From Malus domestica (Eukaryota > Streptophyta > Magnoliopsida > Rosales > Rosaceae): 64,000 nt of DNA. This document shows positions 25,119 through 37,000 of the stretch, piece after piece; position 1 is the first letter of the stretch, and each line of letters begins with the position of its first letter. The position numbers were made by a program, and so were the translations under genes. A model generated the notes under the pieces. The model saw nothing but the letters and a program-made list of their open reading frames with translations. It searched no databases and was not told where the DNA came from. The DNA is taken from assembly GCF_042453785.1 (NCBI RefSeq), contig NC_091675.1, positions 4,042,501 to 4,106,500 of the forward strand, in the 5' to 3' direction.

Positions 25119-28100
25119 GTTTTGATATGCTTATAGCTGAGTATAGTCAAATTCACCCTTGCATTATTGTAGCTTCGAGTTGTTCGAGCAGTTGCTGTTC
25201 CAGGAGGGCTGCTACAAATCTTCCTATTTATGTGCCTGTGTGGTATTACCGCCTCAGTATGTCTACTAATTTTCTACAGACTTCCTTAAAAAGTTTGTGC
25301 TTGCTTACATCTATCTTACATGTGAAAACATCTCCACCTTAATTTCTGGCTATTGAAATATCCATTCAAAACTAGAACATAGAGTTGTGATACATTCGTG
25401 TATTTTTTCTACGTTGATTCCTCAAGTAATTTGTAATAGTTTACTATATCTGGTATATGCAAGTGTGCACTTCCAATAAATTTTCTCAACATTAGTTTTT
25501 CAAGCTAAATGTTCTGTCAATGTACTGTTATAGATGTTTCTCATTCTCAATGCTGCAGTTCTGATTGGATGCTGTTTGCAGTTATGTGGTGGTAAAGTTT
25601 CTGAGGGGATATTTGTTGGCGTGTTCCTTTCTATGTCTTCAACAGCAGTGGTAAATTACCATAAACCTACCTCATGCATGCCGACGTTCGCATAGCTTTG
25701 CAGGCTCTTTCACTCTTATATATCCATTTTCTTATATGCATAGTATTCACAGGTCAATATTTTTTATTCTGGCCCTAGGTGTTAAAATTTTTGATGGAAA
25801 AGAACTCCACTAATGCCCTTCATGGCCAAGTCACCATTGGCACCCTTATTCTGCAGGTTTGTTGGTTTTATATACGCATTCCTTTGATGTACTTTCAGTT
25901 TCCATTTTGAACTTTTAATTTCTGCATTTTAGCACTGATTTGTCAATCTTCTAAATATGTGTGGAGAGGATTTTGCTTTACAGGATTGTGCTGTGGGTTT
26001 GCTGTTTGCTTTGCTTCCAGTTCTGGGTGGGACTTCGGGTATTCTTCAAGGAGTGATATCTATGGCTAAGCTGTGAGTTTTCGTGTTTCTTTTAATTGTG
26101 TCTGTTCCTTTCCCTTGTGGAACAATCTTTAAAAAAAATGTATTATATTCACTTGATATGTTTGTAGTATACACTAGCTTGATGTTTAAATCATATATTG
26201 ATTTTATACTAATGAAGATGAAGTTCTGAAGATATTTACAATCTTTCTTGTTCTTTTCTATAAAATTACTTAATTAGTGACAAATCTGTATGCTGGTTAT
26301 ATGTTTACAACATCATATTTTTCTTTAAACAGGATGGTGACGTTGATTACATTTTTGGCTGTTCTTTCTATTTCATCTCGTACTTGTGTTCCTTGGTTAC
26401 TTAAATTGATGATAAGTTTATCTTCACAGGTACCGTTTTCTTTTCTTTGTCTTAGAAAATTGCTAATTATCTGTAAGCTACATTTTTCGTTAATTTTAAA
26501 TGTCATCTTTGCAGACCAATGAACTCTACCAATTGGCATCAGTCGCTTTCTGCTTGCTTGTTGCCTGGGTATGTTTCCTTCTCGATTTATTTGCCTGGAA
26601 TCCTTGTTCTATCTTGCCGAACTTCTCATTTCTCATGTTCTGCTTGCTATAGAATCATATTCATTCGTGTTTCTTTCATTAATACTTATTGGTTGTTTTC
26701 CATTTTTAAAAGTTACTTTTCTAATGCATTAGGAGCATTACATCTGGTGTTTTACTTAATTTTATAGCAAGCCGGATTGACTGATGACCTAAGAATAATT
26801 TTCGGCTACAAATTTTTGCTCCCTCAACTTCCGTAAATTGGTCAATATGTCCTAGTCCTACTATGTACGCATAGACCCTCAGCATCTGGTTAATAGGGTC
26901 CTTGTGCATCTTATGAGTCTATTGAAATGATGTAAGATAGTTGAATGCTTTAGTTGCCTGACATGCATGTCAGATTCTAGTCATGCCACTGTAGTCTAAT
27001 TGCTTTTACAATTTCAGTGTAGTGATAAGCTGGGACTAAGTCTGGAACTGGGTTCCTTCGCTGCGGGAGTGATGATATCAACAACTGATCTTGCACAACA
27101 TACTCTAGAACAAGTAAGGCTACATACTTTATACTGTATGATTAGTAACGGTACTTGAATTGCTCAACTGATCTTCCTTGTTTATCTTGTTTCATCTGCT
27201 GGTGTCACATCCCGGCCCGGGTTCACCACATCCCGGGCCCATTCCACCACTGTAGCACGATATTGTTCGCTTTGGGCTTACCATTCCCTCACGGTTTTGT
27301 TTTTGGGAACTCACGAGCAACTTCCAGTGGGTCACCCATCTTGGAAGTGCTCTGGCCTTCTTCTCGCTTAACTTCGGAGTTCCTACAGAACCCGAAGCCA
27401 GTGAGCTCCCAAAAGGCCTTGTGCTAGGTAGAGATGGGAATATAAATTTAAGGATCACTCCCCTGGGCGATGTGGGATGTTACAATCCACCGCCCTTAGG
27501 GGCCTGACGTCCTCGTCGGCACACTTCCGGCCAGGGATTGGCTCTGATACCAATTTGACACGTCCCAACCCCGATATTCTTTGAATACCCGGATAGGCAC
27601 GTGCTGGCCGACACCTGAGGGTGACGAAAGCCATTTATTGATTACAAGAGTAATGATTAGGAGGAACATAAGCATGAATAGTCATTAGAATCTAAGAGTA
27701 ATAAACAAAGTTTAAGGAAATGTCTAGAGTGCACAGAACGCGGTCTAATTCAAGATTTACAAAAGGAAAGATCATCTCGCCGACTCGTTGCCTGAGCCTT
27801 CACTGGAAGACCTTGAGCCTCGACCTGGTCGTTTAAAGGAAACAGAATGTCTGGGACCTACAGAACTGGAAGGGCCTACTGATTCTCTGGTACTCCGTGA
27901 CCGGAAATTTCGACTCCTCTGATTTTGATTCCGCTGTCTATTCTGTCTCTGGGGCTGGATCCAAGTCTGAGGTTGATCTCGCATGTTCATATCCCACTTA
28001 GATTGTTCTATACTCAGACTTATCTCGATTACTTCCTCGTAAGTTCTGGGTCTTTGAGCAGCTACCAATGTACGGTACTACTGGTTCAATGCAAGCATCG

Positions 28101-31100
28101 CCTGATCCATCTGTGCCTGTGGATTATCATAAGTCCCATCGTGATGCCTAGCCAAGCGCCTGAAAGTATTGTCAAATTCTGTGATGCTGAGGTCACCCTG
28201 TCGGAACTCTAAATACTCCTGCCTCTTCCTTAATTTGTAGCTGGAGCTTAGAAAGTAAGTAATAATACGTTTCCTGAAGGCAGCCCAAGTCATCCAAGAA
28301 CTAGGTGGACGAGATTCCTTCGTTAATTTCCACCAACTCCTAGCATCACCCTGAATAAAGAAACCTGCAGTGTTTGCCCACTCATTTAACACACTTCATA
28401 GTCTCTAAAGTATCATCCATTTTCTCTAACCACTGCTCAGCCTTGTCATAATTCCCACAGATTTCAACTCAGTAACTCCATAACTTCTAACGATTTCTAA
28501 ATACGTCCGATTCGGGCTATGACCCTGGAAGAGCATTCATTAGTGCAGTGGTAAATTGCTGGATTCCTCCCATTATAGAAGAACGAGATTGTCGAGGCAC
28601 ATTCCCACCAGGATTAGCCATGATTCTGACAAAAACAACAAAATTTAGAAAGACTGAAATTTACCAAATTGGTAGAAAGAAACCCTAACCATGCTCTGAT
28701 ACCAATTGTCACATCCCGACCCGGGTCCACCACATCCCGGGCCTGTTCCACCACCGTAGCACAATAGTCTGCTTTGGGTTTACCATTCCCTCACGGTTTT
28801 GTTTTTGGGAACTCACGAGCAACTTCCCAGTGGGTCACCCATCCTGGATGTGCTCTGGCCTCCTTCTCGCTCAACTTCGGAGTTCCTACGGAACCCGAAG
28901 CCAGTGAGCTCCCAAAAGGCCTCGTGCTAGGTAGAGATGAGAATATACATTTAAGGATCACTCCTCTGGGCGATGTGGGAATATACATTTAAGGAACCAT
29001 GCAGTCGAAGAAGCTACTTGGGAAACAGGAATCAATGAGGAACCTGTATCCCTTTCTTTTCGTGTAAATTCGCAATTTTGAGGACGAAATTTCTTTTAAG
29101 GGGGATAGATTGTAACATCCCACATCGTCCAGGGGAGTGATCCTTAAATGTATATTTCCATCTCTACCTAGCACGAGGCCTTTTGGGAGCTCATTGGCTT
29201 CGAGTTTCGTAGGAACTCCGAAGTTAAGCGAGAAGGAGGCCAGAGCACTTCCAGGATGGGTGATCCATTAGGAAGTTGCTTGTGAGTTCCCAAAAACAAA
29301 ACCGTAAGGGAATGGTAAGCCCAAAGCGGACAATATCGTGCTACGGTGGTGGACCCGGGCCGAGATATGTCAGATTGGTATCAGAGCATGGTTAGGGTTT
29401 CTTTCCACCAATTTGGTAAATTTCAGTCTTTCTAAATCTTGTTGTCTTTGTCAGAATCATGGTGGGAATGTGCCTCAACGACGTTGTTCTTCTATAATGG
29501 GGGGAATCCAGCAGTTTACCACTGCACTAATGAATGTTCTTCCAGGTCATAGGCCGAATCGGACGTATTTAGAAATCGCTAGAAGTCATGGAGTTACTGA
29601 GTTGAAATTTGTGGGAAATTGTGAGGAGGCTGAGCAGTGGTTAGAGAAAATGGATGATACTTTAGAGGCTATGAAGTGTCTGTTAAATGAGTGGGCAAAC
29701 ACTGCAGGTTTCTTTATTCATGGTGATGCTAGGAGTTGGTGGAAATCAACGAAGGAATCTCGTCCACCTGGTTCTTGGATGACTTAGGCTGCCTTCAGGA
29801 AACGTTTTATTACTTACTTTCTAAGCCCCAACTACATATTAAGGAAGAGTGTTTAGAGTTCCTACAGGGTGACCTCAGCATCACAAAATTTGACAGTACT
29901 TTCAGGCGCTTGGCTAGGTATCATGATGGGACTTATGATAATCCGCAGGCACAGATGGATCAGGCAATGCTTGCACTGAACCAGGAGTACCGTACATTGG
30001 TAGCTGCTCAAAGACCCAAAACTTATGAGGAAGTAATCGAGATAAGTCTGAGTATAGAACAATCTAAGTGGGATACGGACATGCGAGATCAACCTCAGAC
30101 TTGGATCCAGCCCCAGAGACAGAATAGGCAGCGGAATCAAAATCAGAAGAGTCGGAATTTCCGGTCGTGGAGTACCAGAGAATCAATAGGCCCCTCCAGT
30201 TTTGTAGGTCCTAGACATTCTTTTTCCTTTAAACAACCAGGTCGGGTCTTCTAGTGAAGGCTCAAGCAACGAGTCGGCGAGATGATCTTTCCTTTTGTAA
30301 ATCTTGAATTAGATCGTGTTTTGTGCACTCTAGACATTTCCTTAAGCTTTGTTTATTACTCTTAGATTTTAATGACTATTCATGCTTATGTTCCTCCTAA
30401 TCATTAGTCTTGTAATCAATAAATCGCTTTCGTCACCCTCAGGTGTCGACCAGCACGTGCCTATCCGGGTATTCAGAGAATATCGGGGTCGGGACGTGTC
30501 AGCTGGAAAAATGAAATTCCTTCACCCCCATTCTGATTTTTGAGATGCATTATACATATAAGTTTTCTGGCATAAAAAATAGTACAACTGGCAGTATCAT
30601 AGTCATTATACGGTTACTTTTGTGGTCCATATGTGGACGATAAATTGTTGCTCATAATGTTGAAGTTCCTTGATAGTAAGATAGCAGCACTGAAGTTTGT
30701 TGCTTGTTGCAGATTGAACCCATCCGCAACCTTTTTGCTGCTCTTTTTCTTGCCAGCATCGGGATGCTAATCCATGTTCAATTTCTCTGGAACCATGTTG
30801 ATATATTACTAGCATCTGTTATATTAGTTATCATCATAAAAACAATTATTATCACCATGGTTGTCAAGGGATTTGGTTACAACAACAAAACATCATTTCT
30901 TGTAAGTTTGATTTGAAGGTCACATTTTCATATTGCTTCTTTCTAGTAATTTAGTTGTTCACATTTATTGAATTCTTGTATTTGTAATTGTATAGGTTGG
31001 AATTTCTCTGGCACAGATAGGCGAATTTGCTTTTGTTCTTCTAAGTCGTGCCTCTAATCTCCATCTAGTCGAGGTAAGTGCAACTATTGAAGTAGCTTAT

Positions 31101-31787
31101 GATGATACTTTAGGCCCACGGTACATCACTGGCTGTGTTCTCTGGATCTCTAACTTCAATCTTGTTAGAAAAAATAGTGTGATAATAACGAGCTAGTTTG
31201 CTGAAACTTCGACCATTTTCAGGGGAAATTATATCTGCTGCTTCTTGGAACCACAGCTCTTAGTCTGGTATGAAAAATCTCTCTGTTCAGTGTTTTAATG
31301 TTATTTTTTTAGTCCGTTCTTGTTACTTATGTACCTGGCTCTTTTTTTGGCCCTAATGCATGTGGTTTTGTTGATGAAAAAAGAGTTAGATCACCCGATT
31401 CTCTGAAGCAGAGAAAAAAAATGGTCATGAATATGAAGTTTAGCAATGGCATCTCGTATAATAGTGTTTTCCGACACATTTTCTGAAATCTATTGCAGGT
31501 GACCACTCCTTTTCTATTCAAGCTAATTCCTGGTTTAGTGCATCTTGGTGTGCTTTTAAGATGGTTCCCTCCTGATGGTGCTGTTGAGGTATTGACTTAA
31601 AACTCAATTGTAGAAATGGTTCCATACAACTTGATCGAAATCAACTATTCCACGCATGTGTTACATCTTTATCTTGACGTCTCTTACATATGTTTGCCGA
31701 CTTCAGATTGGTTTTAAAGGAGATAACCTTCGCTCAGATAGTGGCAAACGTGTCATTTTGATGGTCCGAGAATCGCATGATTCGTGA
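23101..31787 (+). CDS. KEA6: K+ efflux antiporter, KEA4/5/6 subgroup, 20 exons, 598 aa
   Basis: Exons: 23101-23371, 23672-23715, 23976-24034, 24132-24219, 24302-24363, 24457-24532, 24654-24728, 24965-25036, 25173-25256, 25582-25650, 25779-25856, 25984-26072, 26333-26429, 26515-26568, 27018-27113, 30713-30901, 30996-31073, 31223-31267, 31499-31588, 31707-31787; phases agree, total 1797 nt. There is an N-terminal signal-anchor-like stretch (LAVVVPALLLLSSDLLF), a soluble loop, then the CPA2 cation/H+ exchanger fold from about residue 176: QPVISGYLLAGSVIGPGG, FLLFALGLEFS, SMSSTAVV, LILQDCAVGLL, GSFAAGVM, IGEFAFVLLSRA. It ends without a C-terminal KTN/RCK domain, as KEA4-6 do. These act in endomembranes in K+ and pH homeostasis. 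The number 6 rests on remembered gene order next to NDL, so treat it as a KEA4/5/6-type call. Confidence 0.93.
25065..25115. repeat. (CT)n microsatellite in KEA intron 8
   Basis: About 50 bases of CT repeat close behind the exon 8 donor at 25037. Its pyrimidine richness is compatible with normal splicing. Open frames across it are artefacts. Confidence 0.9.
27203..30501. mobile_element. Ty3/gypsy-type LTR-element block in inverted arrangement (fossil), KEA intron 15
   Basis: The whole 3.3-kb block is flanked by a 5-bp duplication GCTGG (27198-27202, 30502-30506), so it is framed as one insertion. Its parts are: an LTR (27203-27484, minus); a gag region on the minus strand (about 27770-28620); a primer-binding-like site; a second LTR (28707-28980, minus); a short pol 3' remnant with polypurine tract (about 28990-29110, plus); a third LTR (29111-29372, plus); a binding site TGGTATCAGAGC at 29376-29387; a gag region on the plus strand (about 29460-30280); and a tail ending GACGTGTCA. 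The same tail lies on the minus strand at about 27560-27730. No protease, RT or integrase region is seen beyond the remnant. It is broken and non-autonomous with a few breaks. The two gag arms are still closely similar, suggesting modest age. Confidence 0.75.
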
Positions 31788-32579
31788 TCTCTGTATAAAG
31801 GAAAAACTGTAAAGGCAATCTCCGGTTTACCCGCAATGTTTTTACTCCAGCCGCATTTGGGGAGTGGTTCCAGTGGAGTTGATAAGGAGGAGGTAACTAT
31901 TTTCTTTACTTCTCATACAAACCTACTTGGAGTAATTTCCGTTTCACATTACCGGCCTAAGTCAACAGTTCAAATCGAGCCGAAGTAATGGACAGAACAG
32001 AAAAGAGAAGAGACTATCTAACTGCTGAAAGAAATAACACAATGATGCTTTACCTTTATAGTATTCATTCTTTCCCACTGTTAATTCTTTTGGAGTTGTA
32101 ACATAATTTTGTCTTGTAATTTTGGATACATCAAGTAATCTGTATATCATACCTCCTTCCTTTGTCTAAAGCTTAATTGTAAACATTCACACTAAATTAA
32201 ATGGGTTTTCGTTCCTTCTGGAATTTCAATTATCCTAGTCGTCTACTTGTGACCTTGAAATGAGTACCGGTACATCACCGTCGATATATTACTTTGGCCG
32301 GTGGGATTTTTGTATCTTCAATATTTGTATACAAGCACGTGTTTATCGCTTTCATCATTTTTTGGTGCTACTCAAGTCCATGCTACTCTTTCCTATATTA
32401 ATATTTTCGTCTCCTTCATAGGGTAAGTCGTGAGATCAGCTGAGACTACTAGCGAAGAAAACCAACAAAATTCTTGAATTGTCCAATTAATAATGACAGG
32501 TTTTTTTTTTTTCGACCAAAAAAAAAAAAACACGTTGTTCACATTTTGTTTCGTTAAGGTAAAATCCCAACTACATTAA

Positions 32580-32702
32580 ATAATAATAATAATAATAATA
32601 AAAAAGGTCGTACCCAGTGCACAAGGCTCCCGCTTTACGCAGGGTCTGAGAGAGGTGAATGTCGGCTAGCCTTACCCCCATTTATGGAGAGGCTGCTCCC
32701 AA

Positions 32703-32735
<33 letters not shown>
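32580..32735 (-). mobile_element. Au-like SINE fragment with (TAA)n borders
   Basis: The core at about 32607-32702, containing CCCAGTGCACAAGGCTCCCG, ACGCAGGGTCTG and GCCTTACCCCCATTTATGG, matches the reverse complement of the 3' two-thirds of the Au SINE family as I recall it. The tRNA-like head is missing. (TAA)n runs lie on both sides (32581-32600 and 32704-32733). The family assignment is from memory. Confidence 0.65.
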
Positions 32736-33498
32736 GGGGGATGAAACCCATCCAGCTGTTGTCTCTGATCGAGGGAAGAGACCTAAATAATTACTGGGGT
32801 ACGATTGTTTGGGAAGAATATTTGGCATCACTTTTTTATACACGTTGTTGTGGAGTTTACTTTGTAATGCTTTCAACGATTTGAACTGTTTATTTTTCAA
32901 GTTTTTCTTAAAAACCGTTAGATTGAGGGTTTCTTTGTAGAATCATATTTGTCTATTTTCTTCACTACACATGAATGTCTTAATGTTTTGGATTTATCTA
33001 ATTTTTTGAAAGTATGATCTATAAGTGATATTTTAAAAGATTGACAGTTTGAATCGTCAAAAACATTACGAAATGGGTCCCACATTACAGCTTTTGGAGC
33101 AAATGCACCATAAGTACTGATCTTGTAGTACATGAACAAAAGTTGCTGGCCATTCACAACATCTTCCTGAAAAATTGACTATAAACAATGAAAGCACCCA
33201 TATTCTTATGGATATTGCTCTTTTCCTTTCCTGAAAGCAGAAATTGTTGCATTCTCGTCAATCACAGTGTGATATGTGTGCAAAACTAGCTTATCAAAAA
33301 CATAAACCAGATATTCGTATGGATATTTCTGGATCAAAATCACGATCAAAGCTAGGACGAGCAACTGAGATATTTCTTAGAAGTAGTGCATGGACGACAA
33401 GTTTCTGCTAGCTACATGGCCATGCATGCATTAACAAAATTGACCATTAGGTTTCCAAAAAGGCATACAATTTACAAACTAGTTTCTAGAAAAGGAGC

Positions 33499-33759
33499 TC
33501 AATGCATGGTGTAGTAGTGTGTTTCCAACTTCCTAGCTAGGGCATCGGAGATGCAAAGCTTAAGTTCTAAATCAGGAGGAGAAGCTGCCGCTGCCGCTGC
33601 AGGTGCAGGCAGCACTGCAGCTAAAGTTGATGAAGAAGAAGTAGGCTCAAATTTCGACATTAAACGCATAAGAGGGTTTGAAGGACACCGATATGGAATA
33701 TTAGCGCTGCTGGAAACTTCAATAGGTTTAGATAAAACGTTCAGATTAATCAGCCCCAC
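33499..33759 (-). pseudogene. Orphan exon-like frame with an EAR-type DLELKL motif
   Basis: The minus-strand frame follows a CTGGCTGCAG acceptor-like site (about 33760) and encodes a Ser/Ala/Pro-rich stretch ending ASPPDLELKLC and a short tail. DLELKL fits the LxLxL EAR repression motif found at the C-terminus of many plant transcription factors. No DNA-binding domain or upstream exon is found nearby, so if real it is a detached last exon or a pseudogene fragment. It may also be chance. Confidence 0.3.
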
Positions 33760-34074
33760 CTGCAGCCAGAAGAATCTATATTACATATATATGAACCAAA
33801 CTTGAAAACATTATATTAAGCGGAGAGCAGCTTCATGGGATCCCGCTCAGCTGTAGCAAATACGAGATTGGTATAGGACCATGTATTCACTGTACATATA
33901 AAAGTTCTTATATATTAATTTCATCGATTCTCATTTTTCTTTTTCTTTTTCTCTAAAATACGAGAGTCCTATACAGTAAATACATGGTCCACACAAAAGT
34001 TAGCCCATCATAAATACATAGATAAACTTTGGTCATTTTGTATTGGAGACAGACTTTAAGCAACTTAAACTATC

Positions 34075-37000
34075 ATATATGTTGAAATAGATCAAAGTCA
34101 CAAGTATGGGTTGTAATTATCACTATAGCTAAGTTATGGGTTAAAGTGATGACTACAACCTTCCAACTTGTCATCTCACTTCTTGTTCTATCATACTTTT
34201 CTTTTTGTCAATGTTTCTCCCTAAAATCTGGGATTTGCTTAATTGTACATTGTTATTTGTTCTATCCTTGGTGTGTCCGGTTTCTAAGGGCAAAAACCAT
34301 GTGGTGGGTAGTGGTAAAAAGTCCACTATCTTGTAATTTGTTCTCCGGCTCTTTATAAGAGCTTTGTTCTCTCTCTTGTAAAGTTTATGAAATATATACA
34401 AACCTTGAAATTCAATACGGTATCAGAGCAGTGACCACAGTGGCATGTCTCTGCATATCATCTTCTTCAACCTCTTTGTTTTTCCATAGTTGTTTCAAAT
34501 GGCTGAGGAAAATCCTCCTAGTCTTGATACTGCAAGCTCTAGTGTTTCACCCACTTCAAATTTTACCGAAGTAGAAGTTAATCCAAATCAAAGACTCAGT
34601 TTTGCTGAATGATTTCAACTATCTTCCATGGTCTCGAGCAGTTTCACTTGCTCTCGGTGGAAGATCAAAGCTTGGTTACGTAAATGGAACCATTCAGGCA
34701 CCTAAAACTTCATCACCTTTATATGGGACATGGCTATGCAAGGATCAACTTGTCATGTCGTGGTTTCTCAACTCCATGGAGAGGAAGCTAACTGAGATCT
34801 TCAGCTATTCAGAATCTTCCTTCCATCTCTGGAAAAATGTCTGCGAGATGTATGGAAATCAAAACAATGCTGCTCGGATTTTTCAACTAAAAAGGGAGCT
34901 TGCAGGTTTGCAACAAGAAAGTAAGTCTTTTGTTCAACACTTGGGTGATATCAAGAGCATGTGGAATGAGCTTGATGTATAAAGGTCTCACACCATAGAT
35001 GCTTCCGTGCTTCTGAAGAGAGCTGAAGAAGATAAGATTTTTCAACTCTTGGCTAGTCTTAGCTCAGACTATAAAGATCTACATAATCACATTCTGATGA
35101 ACAGTGAGCTACCGTCCTTCTCAAGTGTATGTGCCATTATTCAACGTGAAGAAACTCAAAGGAAAGTGATGAATCTTGAAACCAAAAACAGATTGCCTGA
35201 GTCTAGGGCATACTTTTCAAACCACAAGTTCTCGGATGATAGAAGAGACAAAGGCAAAAGGTTTGACCTGAAGTGCAAACATTGCAACTATGGTGGACAC
35301 ACCATTGATAAATGTTGGATTCTACATCCTGAGCTCAAGCCAAACTTCCAAAAGAACAAGGGGCTCAAGAGAAACTCACAACCATCCTTATACAAGGCTA
35401 ATCATGCAGCTTTAGCTACTCCTGCTTCCTCAAGTGAAAGCTTGCTTGACTTCACTTCCAATCCAGTGAACTTGATCAACGAATTTGTTGTCTATTTACA
35501 AGGGAGACAAAGAAGTGGAGATCTAGAGAATACAACTGGAACTAAAATTTAAAGCCTTACTGCCTTGCTGAGCAAATTTGATGGGTTTCTTGCTGATTCT
35601 GATCATGGAGGCTCAAGTAAACAAATTTCAGGTATATTGAAAGCTTTCTCCACTGCTTTAAATGCTAGTCTTGTGCATGATTATTGGATAATAGACTCAG
35701 GAGCCACAGACCATATGACAAACAAATCTTCACATTTATATGTCTTCGAAAAAATGAAAAACTCTTCACAAGTGTCAGTAGCAAATGGTAAGGGTGTCTC
35801 GGTTGTTGGAAAAGGGAAAATTAAGTTGATCTCTGATCAAATAGAGTCATCAGCCTTGTATGTTACTTCATTTCCTTTTCATCTTTTATTAGTAGGAAAA
35901 ATCACAAGACAACTAAATTGTCATGCTATTTTTTCTTCTGATCAGGTCATCTTTCAGGATATAGTCACCAAGAGGAAGATTGGTGAGGGTTTATTCCTAA
36001 ATGGGTTGTACTATCTTTCAAAAAATCTTCCAAAACCTAAGAGTCTTCAAGTCAACTCAAGCCTTTCTCAAGAACAACTAATTTGGCATCATCGTCTTGC
36101 TCATCCCTCAAACCATCTTTTATCCATTTTGTTTCCCACAATATGTAAAGGTAGTTTGGAGTGTGATACTTGTCACTTCTCCAAATCTACTAGGTTACCT
36201 TTCAATTCCTCAGTGTCTAGAGCTAGTAAATTATTTGAACTTGTTCATTCAGATATCTGGGGACCTACAATTGAATCTTTTGATGGTTATAAATACTTTG
36301 TAACGTTTGTGGATGATTATTCAAGGATTACTTGGTTATACCTTTTAAAGTGCAAGAGTGAAGTCATGAATGTGTTTAAAGATTTTCATAAACTTGTAAC
36401 AACTCATTTTGATTGTCATATTCACACCTTAAGGTCTGATAATGGCACTGAGTACATGTCAAATAACATGTCTCCATACTTAAGTTCCCATGGGATACTC
36501 CATCAAACAAGTTGTGTTAGCACTCCTCAAGAAAATGGAGTGGCAGAGAGGAAAAATAGGGATTTGCTTGAAAAGACTAGAGCCTTAATGTCACATATGA
36601 ATGTTCCCAAGAAGTTTTTGTCTTAAGGGGTGCTTTCTGCTACCTATTTGATCAATAGACTGCCTAGTAGGGTGTTGGATCAAAAATCACCCTACGAAGT
36701 CTTAAAAGGAAGAAAGATTGACTTGTCTCATTTGAAATTTTTTTTGTTGTACTTGTTATGTTCATGTTGCTTCAATACACCGTGACAAGCTTGACCCAAG
36801 AGCTAGCAAATGTGTTTTCTTGGGATATTCTTCAACACAAAAAGGTTACAAGTGTTACAATCCTTCTTCAAGGAAAATCATCATCTCAAGGGATGTAAAG
36901 TTTGATGAAACTACACCTTTCTTTGAACAATCAATGAAGGGTTTAACTTAGGGGGAGAATGCCTTCGAAATCTTCCCTTTACCAAGACCAACAACCAGTG

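Larger units (their letters stand above)
31788..34074. other. 3' region of KEA and spacer
   Basis: This includes the KEA 3' UTR, an Au-like SINE fragment with (TAA)n runs (about 32580-32735), an orphan exon-like frame at 33499-33759 (minus), and a short inverted repeat (GGACCATGTATTCACTGTA near 33876 and its partner near 33970-33995) that looks like a small MITE. No complete gene is supported. Confidence 0.5.

Noticed and set aside
27155-27427. Plus-strand frame of 90 residues starting in KEA intron 15
   Set aside because: It runs through an LTR segment of the gypsy-type block; not a host exon. Exon 15 ends at 27113 with a good donor and exon 16 starts at 30713.
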